Source of the DNA: Oceanobacillus_B kapialis
Lineage (GTDB): Bacteria; Bacillota; Bacilli; Bacillales; Amphibacillaceae
Assembly: GCF_042685265.1 (NCBI RefSeq)
Contig: NZ_JBHUMX010000045.1
Strand: one strand, 5' to 3'
Length of the DNA: 64,000 nucleotides
A program made the position numbers and the translations under genes. Under the pieces are notes generated by a model, which was not told where the DNA came from, searched no databases, and saw only the letters and a program-made list of their open reading frames with translations. Positions 52,638 to 60,972 of this stretch are shown here, piece by piece. Every line of letters begins with the position of its first letter. The stretch's first letter is position 1.

Positions 52638-53330
52638 TTATCTGTTAACCTGTACTTCATTTAATACTTCTACCTTGGTTGGCTGCCAACCTTCATTTTC
52701 AACCCAGGATAGATAGACACGGTAAATTTCTGTTTGCGCCTCATTAGAAACTGTAGCTTCCACCTTTTGGTCACCGCCATTACCAACCCAATGCGTTGTC
52801 ATAGTGTCGGCGTCAAGCCCTGTAGCTACTTCCACTGCGCGGGAAATTTCCTGCCTATCCTGAGAGCCATCGTCATAATTGGTAGTATGCGGGCCTTCTT
52901 GTTCTGTACCAATTGGTTCCCAATTTCCAGTATATGCTTCACTTACATTTTCCCCGGTAGGTTCAACCTGTTCCGTTTGAACATCATCAGATGACTGACT
53001 TTCGTTCTCTTCAGTGTCGGTATTTGTTTCTTCTTGATTGTTCTCATCGGTTCCCTGTTCTTCTGAATCATTGGAACTGCTGTCATTCGAATCGGTATTC
53101 TGTTCATCCGATTCTGTTGTCTCATTATTATCTGTTTCATTTGTAGAATTATTTTCTTCTGTGGTTTGCTGTGTCTCTGATGCTTCTTCATCTCCACCAC
53201 CAAAGATCCAAATACCAAGCAATACGACAACAAGAAGAGAACCAGCTATCATTAGAACTGAAATAGATTTTGTATTTTTTCTTCTTTTTTCAAATTTATC
53301 AACCCTAGAATGTCTATCGAAGTCGTTCAT
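52638..53330 (-). CDS. yrrS: YrrS-like (DUF1510) membrane-anchored protein
   Basis: A 230-residue protein with a short cytoplasmic basic segment, one transmembrane helix (about 24-44), and a long Glu/Asn/Ser/Thr-rich linker (about 50-130). A compact C-terminal domain follows (YTGNWEPIGTEQEGPHTTNY ... HWVGNGGDQKVEATVS). This is the DUF1510/YrrS architecture, and it neighbours mtnN as in B. subtilis. Likely anchored on the outside of the membrane; possibly linked to the cell wall. Confidence 0.82.
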   Translation of the reverse strand: MNDFDRHSRVDKFEKRRKNTKSISVLMIAGSLLVVVLLGIWIFGGGDEEASETQQTTEENNSTNETDNNETTESDEQNTDSNDSSSNDSEEQGTDENNQEETNTDTEENESQSSDDVQTEQVEPTGENVSEAYTGNWEPIGTEQEGPHTTNYDDGSQDRQEISRAVEVATGLDADTMTTHWVGNGGDQKVEATVSNEAQTEIYRVYLSWVENEGWQPTKVEVLNEVQVNR

Positions 53331-53406
53331 GTGTTTCCCTCCCTATGTTTATTCTACTATATTATCATATTTTCAATATAGAATAATATGATAGGGATAT
53401 TACAAA

Positions 53407-53673
53407 TTATTCACCACCACCGCCACCGTCGCCAGATCCTCCGCCAACAGGGCGAATTGGCCCGAGGGTTAAGCCAATTATCACAAGAAAAACTACTATC
53501 ACTATTATGGTAGATACGGTAACCCCAGAGGCCATGTCGTCAACTACTCCAATGCTTACTAGAAATTCTCCTAGTGCTTTGATCAACCATAATACTGCGC
53601 CGAACACTGCCTCTTTAATCATGGTAAATGCTGAACCTAACCATTCTAATACACCATCGAACATTTCAGCCAT
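53407..53673 (-). CDS. Small hydrophobic protein with Gly-rich tail
   Basis: An 88-residue protein with no family I recognise. Residues 5-45 are strongly hydrophobic/amphipathic (MIKEAVFGAVLWLIKALGEF), 52-70 form a clear transmembrane helix, and the end is a flexible glycine run (GGGSGDGGGGGE). A GGAGAGGGG site precedes the ATG. It lies beyond the terminator of the essB-like gene, so it is probably its own unit. Confidence 0.6.
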   Translation of the reverse strand: MAEMFDGVLEWLGSAFTMIKEAVFGAVLWLIKALGEFLVSIGVVDDMASGVTVSTIIVIVVFLVIIGLTLGPIRPVGGGSGDGGGGGE

Positions 53674-53912
53674 AGCTTACTTTCCCCTCTCCAAACAAAT
53701 ATTTACATAACCAGTATACAACTCAATATTTGCTGATAATTAATTCCTTTAACTCTTTACTAACACATTGAATTTTCGTTATTCAACAATTTTAAAGTAA
53801 TGCGTACTTCTTCTTACGCTCCAAACCAGCAAACGGTTCTAAAAATAGAAAAAATACTGGATAGATTTATAATACTATTCAGCATTTTTTCTGTTTCATT
53901 ACAAAGATCTAT
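53674..53912. other. Intergenic stretch between the essB-like gene and the 88-residue gene
   Basis: About 240 bp of AT-rich sequence containing the terminator at 53845-53885 and otherwise no well-spaced promoter or gene that I can support. Confidence 0.4.
53845..53885 (-). terminator. Terminator of the kinase/EssB gene group
   Basis: ATGCTGAATAG pairs with CTATCCAGTAT on the minus strand (plus 53875-53885 and 53854-53864; one mismatch and one G-U), followed by six T. It lies just after the essB-like gene. Confidence 0.75.
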
Positions 53913-55310
53913 CTAATTTTTCAACTGTTCAATTTCCTCATTTAATTTATCCAATCTCTCTTCTCTTTCTTCCTTGTCCAAATCCTCATTATCTTCAATT
54001 TTTTTCTTCTCTATCTGTAAGCTTCCGATCTGGATTTGTTTGTTTTTAAGCTCTTTTCCTAACTTCATTGCTTGTTTATTGTTCTCAAGTTCAATGTGGC
54101 TGTTTGCTGCTAAAAGTTTTGCATGTTTATTATCAGGTATTTGTTTATAAAGGTCTAATACTGCTTTATAGTCTTTATTTAGCCATGCTTGTTCAATTAA
54201 TACCTCAGGTGTGTTGGAGGATAAAGAAAGAATGGCCTCTCTTGCATTTTCATTATCAAATTCCGCTAGCTTTTCGACTACTTCAGGATGATAAGACTCA
54301 TCTATCGAAGCAGCTTTTGTAAGACTATCTACCGTATTTAACGTAATATATTGTCTCACTAATGTTTGCTCATCACTTTTTTCAAGAGTTTTTACTTTTT
54401 CAAAGTTCGCGATTGCTGCTTCTGTATTACCAGCAGTTGCTTCTTGGTATCCTTTTAGAATTAGTTGGCTTTCATCTAACTCCTTTTGCAGTTCTTGATT
54501 TTCTTCCGTTAAAACTTGTTCCTTTTCACCTTGCTCCGTCTCAAATGCACTTGCTGATTCCGTCATCGGAACTACCTTGATGAGATATAGTCCAATTATG
54601 CCGATTAAAACCCCAATCAGGACACCTGACATTGTAGATAATTTTACCTTTTTAGATTGCGTTTTTTTCTCGGTGACTTGGTTAGTTGTTGGCTGTTTCG
54701 GTTTAGTTGGAGTAGATGCTACCGCATTGCTCTTCTTGTCAAAAAGCTTACGCAATTGTTCGACAGACCTTGCTGTAAAAATGGATTGTAAAAACGGATC
54801 ATTTCCTAACAAGGAATTTTGCTTATCTTCGACTAGTTCAGCAAAACTATGGTTGCTATAAAGAGATAATAAGAGTGGCTTCAAATCATGTAACAAGCCT
54901 TGATCAGAAAATTCTTCGGGTGGCAGAACTGAACGTATACCTCTGTGTGCAAAATTTACGTCGCCTTGGTTATTTACATAAATGTTGGCAGGGTGGAGAA
55001 ACGTACTAAATTGTGTACCAACAAGGTCTTCTATTTGCAAAAGACTATCTACCATTTTTCTCTTTTGCTGATCATTCATCGTTTCTATGTTTGGAAGTGA
55101 AACGTATCCCGGCTTTTTCTTATAAAAGATGGTTACTACGTCTTCTTTCACTTGATAATGTTGACATGAAAAGAACAATGTTTTCTCTCTCTTTAATTCT
55201 TCGAGCTGTTCTGGATCTATAAGGTTCGTCTCTGTTTTAGGAATTTCATATTTAACCAAACCTTCGCTTTCCATAATACGCCCATATGGTAATTCAAAAT
55301 GCTCGCTCAT
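53913..55310 (-). CDS. EssB/YukC-family pseudokinase
   Basis: A protein of about 465 residues homologous to YukC/EssB. Residues 45-195 correspond to the pseudokinase-like cytoplasmic domain (FLHPANIYVNNQGDVNFAHRG, then SVLPPEEFSDQGLLHDLKPL, aligning with the YukC segment containing APENIVFD). One transmembrane helix (about 226-248) and an extracytoplasmic helical-repeat and coiled-coil region (to 466) follow. In type VII secretion EssB is a core membrane component. No EsxA, EssA or EssC gene is visible here; instead it follows a Ser/Thr kinase. Either of two ATGs (55313, 55310) may start it after AGGAGG. Confidence 0.85.
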   Translation of the reverse strand: MSEHFELPYGRIMESEGLVKYEIPKTETNLIDPEQLEELKREKTLFFSCQHYQVKEDVVTIFYKKKPGYVSLPNIETMNDQQKRKMVDSLLQIEDLVGTQFSTFLHPANIYVNNQGDVNFAHRGIRSVLPPEEFSDQGLLHDLKPLLLSLYSNHSFAELVEDKQNSLLGNDPFLQSIFTARSVEQLRKLFDKKSNAVASTPTKPKQPTTNQVTEKKTQSKKVKLSTMSGVLIGVLIGIIGLYLIKVVPMTESASAFETEQGEKEQVLTEENQELQKELDESQLILKGYQEATAGNTEAAIANFEKVKTLEKSDEQTLVRQYITLNTVDSLTKAASIDESYHPEVVEKLAEFDNENAREAILSLSSNTPEVLIEQAWLNKDYKAVLDLYKQIPDNKHAKLLAANSHIELENNKQAMKLGKELKNKQIQIGSLQIEKKKIEDNEDLDKEEREERLDKLNEEIEQLKN

Positions 55311-55322
55311 CATTTCGCCTCC

Positions 55323-56258
55323 TTACAATACAAAGAATAAAAGAATTGTTGCAATAATTAATAATGAACCCGTAACAAAAGGAAACCACTTCTTACTAGA
55401 TGTCTTCTCCTCTTGCTGGCTTGACCATTCTTCACCCGCTTTTAATAATTGTGCCTTTGCTTCCATAACATCCTGTATCCGGTCTTCTGGATTTAATTGG
55501 ACAAGCTGATCAATGCACCGTGCAAGACTTTTGAGGATATTCGGATTAAGTGATTTAATTGGCTGCTGTGAGACATAAACATATTTTCCATCTGATAATA
55601 AGTAATACAGCAATGCTCCAAGTGAAAATAAGTCTGTGCGATGATCTGTTTGTCGTTTTTCAAATTGCTCAGGTGCTGCAAAGCCAACTGTACCGATTTG
55701 GACTGTATCCTTCATTTGTTTTTCTTGATATTTCCTGGAAATCCCAAAATCGATCAGCTTAATTTGGCCACTCTTTTTCATTAGAATATTTCCAGGTTTT
55801 ATATCGCGATAGATTATTGGTTGTGGTGTCCTGGTATGTAAGTAATAGAGCACGTCACATAGCTGTACCCCAATATCCAGAATACGATCAAGCTCTAGTT
55901 TATTCGTTTCATCCGCCAGATAATCTGCTAATGATTCACCTTCTATATACTCTAAAACAAGGTAGAAATAATCGTCATTTTGAAAAAAATCAGCAACTTG
56001 TGGCAACGTTGGATGGTCTAGTTCACTAAGTAACTTGGTCTCATCCACAAGTTTTCTTGAAAGTTTACTAGACATATTGGAAACTTTTACAGCCCACTCC
56101 CTGTCTGTATTGTTGATTTCCTGTATGCGGTATACTTCAGACATGCCACCAGTTGCGATATGTTCCAATACCTTGTATTTATCACGTAAAATATCACCTG
56201 GTTTTATAAAAATGTTATGTTTACTCATTTCGTTAACACCCCATGGCTCATCCTTCAT
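55323..56258 (-). CDS. Hanks-type Ser/Thr protein kinase, single TM, no PASTA
   Basis: A 311-residue protein with a complete kinase domain. Gly-rich loop GGMSEVY (37-43), ATP lysine in WAVKV (K58), helix C glutamate (E73), catalytic loop YRDIKPGNIL (D152, N157), DFG (170-172) and APE (195-197) are all present, so it is predicted active. A single C-terminal transmembrane helix (about 289-311) ends the protein; there are no extracellular PASTA repeats, unlike PrkC. The start overlaps the phosphatase stop (ATGA); ATG 56228 is an alternative. Confidence 0.93.
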   Translation of the reverse strand: MKDEPWGVNEMSKHNIFIKPGDILRDKYKVLEHIATGGMSEVYRIQEINNTDREWAVKVSNMSSKLSRKLVDETKLLSELDHPTLPQVADFFQNDDYFYLVLEYIEGESLADYLADETNKLELDRILDIGVQLCDVLYYLHTRTPQPIIYRDIKPGNILMKKSGQIKLIDFGISRKYQEKQMKDTVQIGTVGFAAPEQFEKRQTDHRTDLFSLGALLYYLLSDGKYVYVSQQPIKSLNPNILKSLARCIDQLVQLNPEDRIQDVMEAKAQLLKAGEEWSSQQEEKTSSKKWFPFVTGSLLIIATILLFFVL

Positions 56259-57187
56259 TTCATTCCTAACAGGGATAACAGCTTATGCTTGCCTTTTGTT
56301 TCCGGATTCTCCACATATAAATTCCGAATGAGCATGAGTGTAATATTGTCTTCTGCTTTTGAAAAGTTACAAAAGTTGATTAAGTACTCACACATCATTT
56401 GTAAATTCGTATACTCTTTTTCTAAATTTATCAGCATTGTTAAGATTTCTTCATTGGAAAACAGGGAATGGAAACCGTCAGAACATACTAGGAACATATC
56501 ACTCGATTGGTAGTCACCTATCTGTATCTGTGGGTTTACCTCATCCTCTATACCTAAACATTGGGTTAACACATTTCGCTTTGGATGGTTTCTGGCATCC
56601 TCTTCAGATAAAATGCCGTCTGTTACTTGCCGCTCCACCCATGAATGATCTTCCGTTAATTTAACTAATTCAGGATTTGACTCCAAGATTTCCGTGCTTT
56701 GTTCTTGAAGAATACTAGCAAGATCCTGTTGATCCGCTTGATGGAAATATTGCTGTAATCCGTAATTCCATCCTCGCATTTGATAAATTCTGCTGTCTCC
56801 TACGTGGATGACAACATATTTTCCTTTGTACATAATGAGTAAAGATAAAGTAGTACCCATTTTCTTTCTAGTATGCAAGCTTGTTGCCTTGATAGATGCG
56901 TTAATCTGCTTCATAGTGGACGCCCCTTCTCGGGCAATCCGCTCCATGATATCTCGCTTCTTTAACAATTTAAGAATGCGCTTATCCCACCATTTTTCAA
57001 AGAATGAGATGGCTAATTTACTGGCAGTGTCTCCAACTTCATAGCCACCCATCCCATCAGCTACAGCAAACATAGCAATTTCATTTCCTTCACTGTCTTC
57101 TGCCTGACGGTGGAGATAGGAATCTTCATTTGTATTTTTTCTTGTCCCTTGGTGTGAGGCTTTACCTGTCTGCCATTTTTTACTCAC
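56255..57187 (-). CDS. PP2C-family Ser/Thr phosphatase
   Basis: A 310-residue PPM phosphatase. Metal-binding motifs are NTNEDSY, ADGMGGYEVGD, the VHVGDSRIY block, CSDGFHSLF and AEDNITLML. It is soluble and presumably reverses phosphorylation by the adjacent kinase. The GTG at 57187 overlaps the TGA of the FHA gene and has GGAG about nine bases upstream; a longer frame (57202) lacks a ribosome site. Confidence 0.92.
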   Translation of the reverse strand: MSKKWQTGKASHQGTRKNTNEDSYLHRQAEDSEGNEIAMFAVADGMGGYEVGDTASKLAISFFEKWWDKRILKLLKKRDIMERIAREGASTMKQINASIKATSLHTRKKMGTTLSLLIMYKGKYVVIHVGDSRIYQMRGWNYGLQQYFHQADQQDLASILQEQSTEILESNPELVKLTEDHSWVERQVTDGILSEEDARNHPKRNVLTQCLGIEDEVNPQIQIGDYQSSDMFLVCSDGFHSLFSNEEILTMLINLEKEYTNLQMMCEYLINFCNFSKAEDNITLMLIRNLYVENPETKGKHKLLSLLGMK

Positions 57188-58758
57188 GAAGCATGGCTCC
57201 ATTTAAACGTATACGTGGCTTTACCAAGGATAATTTCATCATTTTCTTGTAGTGCATACACCTTATAAGGGACCATTGCATTTCCATTTAGCTTAGAACC
57301 GTTTTTAGAACCTAAATCTTTTATGCCGTATGATGTGGAGTCAATTTGAATGATTTCTGCATGGAGACGAGACACGCCAGTCGCATCCTCTGCATAACTT
57401 ACAGAATCTGCATTTCTACCAATAAGAAAATTATTACGATTAAGCTTAATTGTTTCCTCCGGTCCATCAGGAGTTTTTTTGATTAATAATGCTGTGACGT
57501 TTGACGTACTAGTAGATGATACAGCTGAAAGGTTAGCTTCATCTTCAAGTAAGACAGTATCATCAGATGGGTTGGTCAGTAATGTCGTATCCATTGTCGT
57601 AGCCGCAGCTAGCTGCTGATTAGCAAATACCGGTTGTTGCGTTGGGATCTGCTGGTTAAACATTTCTGCTTGTGGTTGATGATAAGCTTGGGCTTGTTGT
57701 GGAACAGCCGGTTGTGGTTGCGGTTGAGACTTTATAGGTTCAGCCTGTACCTGCTTCCCTGCTCCATTTTGTTGTTTAACCGGAACAGAAACTCCTGTTT
57801 CAATTGGCTTCACTCCAGGGCGCCAATATTTAACGAGTACGACTACTGCAATTACTACGACACCAGACAATCCAACACTTACACCAAGCATTGCTGGTGT
57901 CGTAATGGAATCGTATAACTTCCATATAAGGGCTAAAGCTAATAATGTTCCAGAAAACATGTATACTTTTTCACGAGACGTTAATTTTGGTAGCTTTTTC
58001 TTTTTCTTAACTTGGGTAGTTGTTGCAGTTGATTGTTGTGGCTGTTTGGTATTTACATTATTTGTTGTATTACTCTGAGCTTGCTGATTTGGTGCTACAT
58101 GTTGGTTACTATTCAGATTTGATCCATCAAAGGAGGAATAACCAGGGGTCTGTCTTGTATAATTTACATTTGAACGTAATGAAATTAATTCAAGCAACAG
58201 CTTTTTTAACCCATTTATACTAAACCCATCATTTTTTATATAATTTAAGATGCTCTTAAATTCATTTCCTTGCAAGCCTTCTACTTCTCCTGCGATATCC
58301 GTTAATAGCTTCTTCATATCTTCCGTAACATTCGTTTCTTTGTTTAATGTTTTTACAGGTAAATAGACAAGATAAATGTCACCTGGGTTTGTTCCAATAT
58401 AAATATGATCTTGTTTTAAAATAAATTTTTCCTGGTCTAGCATATAGGAAGTACAGCCCTCTAATGTTGAAATAATAGAAAGAAATACTTGATAATAATC
58501 ATTCATAGTTGCATTCTTCTTCTGAAAATAGGATGCCAGCTTACTTTTTGATGTAAGGTCGTAAAACAGCTTTGTTTTTAAGTCCATATTTTCTACTGAA
58601 AGGGAAAGCAAATGTGGTATCGAATTTGACTGAATCATCTTCAATTGAACCTCATTTAAATCTCCCGAAGTAATATTCTTACCATTTTGTTCTGTGAAAA
58701 CAATTGCTTGACCGTTATGATTTGAGTAATCATATTGAAGCCCATAAATTTCACCCAT
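57184..58758 (-). CDS. Membrane FHA-domain protein with DUF6382-like N-terminus
   Basis: A 524-residue protein. Residues 1-200 form a DUF6382-like domain. Then come a Gln/Asn/Thr-rich linker (205-250), two transmembrane helices (265-283, 288-310), a second Gln/Pro-rich linker (315-400), and a C-terminal FHA domain (about 430-520). The FHA phosphothreonine motifs are FLIGRNADS, SRLHAEI and KDLGSKNGSKLNG. FHA and the N-terminal domain both face the cytoplasm. The gene heads the phospho-signalling group and probably reads phosphothreonine marks made by the kinase two genes on. AGGAGG precedes the ATG. Confidence 0.88.
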   Translation of the reverse strand: MGEIYGLQYDYSNHNGQAIVFTEQNGKNITSGDLNEVQLKMIQSNSIPHLLSLSVENMDLKTKLFYDLTSKSKLASYFQKKNATMNDYYQVFLSIISTLEGCTSYMLDQEKFILKQDHIYIGTNPGDIYLVYLPVKTLNKETNVTEDMKKLLTDIAGEVEGLQGNEFKSILNYIKNDGFSINGLKKLLLELISLRSNVNYTRQTPGYSSFDGSNLNSNQHVAPNQQAQSNTTNNVNTKQPQQSTATTTQVKKKKKLPKLTSREKVYMFSGTLLALALIWKLYDSITTPAMLGVSVGLSGVVVIAVVVLVKYWRPGVKPIETGVSVPVKQQNGAGKQVQAEPIKSQPQPQPAVPQQAQAYHQPQAEMFNQQIPTQQPVFANQQLAAATTMDTTLLTNPSDDTVLLEDEANLSAVSSTSTSNVTALLIKKTPDGPEETIKLNRNNFLIGRNADSVSYAEDATGVSRLHAEIIQIDSTSYGIKDLGSKNGSKLNGNAMVPYKVYALQENDEIILGKATYTFKWSHAS

Positions 58759-59092
58759 TCTTTTCCCTCCTGGCTTATCGAATAAATCTTTATGAGATTG
58801 GTTTATCCTTAAGTATATTTTTCACAGCGGTACGTTAATATCCTTTACTAACATCTTATAATCTGTATCCTTTATACTTTGAACCCAAAAAAGCTTGCCA
58901 CTATTATAAGAATGATAGTACAAATATTATAATGATAGCTACAACGGTTGCTTCTTCATCGACTATACATGTTAAAACAATTAATTTGGCCAATGAATTG
59001 ATAACCAGAAAAAACCGCCAAGATAAATTCCTTTATTTTTGAAAGGTGTTTGACAAGAAATCTATTATCCCTGTCATAATAGTGCTGCGATA
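58759..59092. other. Gap between prepilin peptidase and FHA genes
   Basis: About 330 bp, very AT-rich. A CTATTAT/ATAATAG inverted repeat (59068-59088) follows the peptidase stop. On the minus strand TTGTAG and TACTAT are 18 bp apart, a weak promoter candidate for the FHA gene. No gene is seen. Confidence 0.35.
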
Positions 59093-59605
59093 TTAGAATA
59101 AAATGTAATAGTAAGATACAATAACGGCAGGAAAAATTGCGTACATAAAAGGAAACTTCACTATTTTTTTCTCTCTATTTATCATCTTTATATTTCTTTT
59201 TGCTTTCTTATTTATAAGAGCAATGAGGTTGTTGATAAGAACGTGTAAGTTTGTTCTAGTCGACACTAAGAGAAATATACCAATTATTCCTCCAAAAACA
59301 ATAGAATACATTAAAATATATAGAACATTCTCTACACCAGTAAACGCTCCGATTGATGCAAACAATTTTACATCACCTGCCCCTATTGCTTTAAAAGCAT
59401 ATAGCAACAAACAAACTCCTCCACCCGCAATAATTCCAAAGAATGCAAAAAGGAGCCCATTTATCCCATCACCGATTAGATGACAAATCACCCCTAAAAG
59501 GGTACTTCCTGCGGTTAACCAATTAGGGATCTTATTTTGTTTTATATCCCATATAAAGGCAACAATAATAATAATAAATAAAAGGTAGTCATATACGTAT
59601 AACAT
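59093..59605 (-). CDS. A24-family prepilin peptidase (TadV/CpaA-like)
   Basis: A 170-residue membrane aspartyl protease that removes prepilin leader peptides. Catalytic aspartates appear at D20 (WDIKQNKIPN) and D78 (GAGDVKL, the GxGD motif). It has about five transmembrane helices and no N-terminal methyltransferase domain, as in TadV/CpaA of Tad pilus loci. It lies downstream of the TadE-like genes. Confidence 0.9.
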   Translation of the reverse strand: MLYVYDYLLFIIIIVAFIWDIKQNKIPNWLTAGSTLLGVICHLIGDGINGLLFAFFGIIAGGGVCLLLYAFKAIGAGDVKLFASIGAFTGVENVLYILMYSIVFGGIIGIFLLVSTRTNLHVLINNLIALINKKAKRNIKMINREKKIVKFPFMYAIFPAVIVSYYYILF

Positions 59606-59636
59606 GTCTCACCTAACCTAATCTAAAAGACTATTA

Positions 59637-60212
59637 TTACATGCCTCCAACCCAGAGGCGTTCATAAGCTTTTTTCTTTAGTGTAATTGTACGGTCTACA
59701 AATGGCACGGTTAAGTCCATATCATACGTAGCCGTAATACCGATATAAGACGCTGACGACCCATTAATAGATCCCGGCAATTCTACATCTACCTGTATAT
59801 TTGAGTTATCAAAAGCGAATGAATCAACATTATCGGCAAACTTCTTTTTAACTAGAGGGCTTAATACATCAGAACCTAATTGTTGGAGAAAATTTGATCC
59901 TGATATGTCAATATCAAACTGCTCACGAAAAGTTGTTCCTGCTAGTTTCTCGACGTCTGACAAATTAAATTCGTTAATAGATATACCTGCCAATTTACTA
60001 TTTGCTATCGTTTTTGCTTGTTCTGTTAGAATAGTTGCCGGATAAGCATGAGTAGCAATTACTTCGGCAGTTTCTGATACAGATTTATTAAGTGCTGTCT
60101 CAGCAATTGAAATTCTAATAATGGAAGCCATAAATACAACAAATAACATAAATACTGGTAAGACCATTGCAGCCTCCAATGTAATACTCCCATCTTCTTT
60201 GCGTAAACGCAT
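59637..60212 (-). CDS. TadE-like pseudopilin
   Basis: A 191-residue protein with a prepilin-type N-terminus: charged residues, then G8 followed by SITLE, giving glutamate at +5, and a hydrophobic helix (EAAMVLPVFMLFVVFMASI). The rest is an extracytoplasmic domain. It fits TadE-like minor pilins. The ATG has GGGGGTGGGTAA upstream. It is likely processed by the adjoining peptidase. Confidence 0.85.
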   Translation of the reverse strand: MRLRKEDGSITLEAAMVLPVFMLFVVFMASIIRISIAETALNKSVSETAEVIATHAYPATILTEQAKTIANSKLAGISINEFNLSDVEKLAGTTFREQFDIDISGSNFLQQLGSDVLSPLVKKKFADNVDSFAFDNSNIQVDVELPGSINGSSASYIGITATYDMDLTVPFVDRTITLKKKAYERLWVGGM

Positions 60213-60234
60213 TTACCCACCCCCAACAGGGAAC

Positions 60235-60274
60235 ATGCCAGACCAATCACACAGACTATCATTGTTTCTGGCAT
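60235..60274. other. Inverted repeat between lipoprotein and TadE-like genes
   Basis: ATGCCAGA and TCTGGCAT (60235-60242, 60267-60274) are perfect complements around a 24-base loop. No T run follows, so it may be an mRNA structure within the pilus operon. Confidence 0.4.
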
Positions 60275-60287
60275 GAATTAATATGTT

Positions 60288-60959
60288 TTAATTTGCTTCA
60301 TCAGCATTAAAGACAAATGAAACTTGGTTCGAAAGTGAATCCAAATCAAAAGCCGTTTGTAAAGCATATTCATCACTTTGCTCGATATCAAATAACAAAA
60401 CACCGTTAACAGATTCGCCTGGCGCAATCTCTGCTGGCCATTCCTCTGCAACTCCATCAATATAAAACCAAGGTAGCCCTCCTGCTCCAGGCTCTGTAGC
60501 TAATTCTGTACTACTTAAAGCGTCTTCTGGGTTCAATACGTCATCGCCTAAATTCTTAATTGTTAGATTTACAATGACATAGTTCCCTTCCTGCGTAGGT
60601 TCTCCACCGGCTTCTTCTGTAATTTCAACTGAATTTAATGTTATCTCATGTGTGGAAAAATTATTAACGATCTTTCCTGTATCACCAATACCTAATTCAA
60701 GCTGATCTTCAGCCTCTTCAATAGCCTCTCCAGACGTATCAGCTTCTTCCTCCGTATTGTCTGAAGCGTCTTCTCCCTGAGAGGATTCCGCTTCATCAGT
60801 ATTAGCAGGTTTTGAGTTGTTTGTTCCTTCAGTAGTAGATTCCTGGTTCTCTCCTTGGCTAGAAGTTGAATCTTCCTCATTATTATCTTCATTACTGCAA
60901 GCAACGAACATGACTGCAAATAATATTAATACACATGAGTTAAGTATAATTCGTTTCAT
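60288..60959 (-). CDS. Lipoprotein with DUF4352-like domain
   Basis: A 223-residue lipoprotein. The signal peptide ends in FVAC with C21 as the lipidated cysteine. A Glu/Ser/Thr/Asn-rich linker (about 22-85) is followed by an immunoglobulin-like DUF4352-type domain (ITLNSVEITEEAGG ... NYVIVNLTIKNLGDDVLNP ... SVNGVLLFDI). It lies inside the pilus gene group, 13 bp after the large DUF5702-like gene, and probably acts at the outer face of the membrane. Confidence 0.8.
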   Translation of the reverse strand: MKRIILNSCVLILFAVMFVACSNEDNNEEDSTSSQGENQESTTEGTNNSKPANTDEAESSQGEDASDNTEEEADTSGEAIEEAEDQLELGIGDTGKIVNNFSTHEITLNSVEITEEAGGEPTQEGNYVIVNLTIKNLGDDVLNPEDALSSTELATEPGAGGLPWFYIDGVAEEWPAEIAPGESVNGVLLFDIEQSDEYALQTAFDLDSLSNQVSFVFNADEAN

Positions 60960-60972
60960 TAAATATTCCTCC

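Noticed and set aside
53913..58758. Interpretation as a type VII secretion operon
   Set aside because: Only an EssB-like gene is present; the EssC ATPase, EssA, YukD-like and WXG100 genes are absent from the visible region.
59050..59078. TTGACA with a CATAAT 19 bp downstream on the plus strand between the peptidase and FHA genes
   Set aside because: Spacing is too long and it points against the coding direction of the following gene; left as chance AT-rich sequence.
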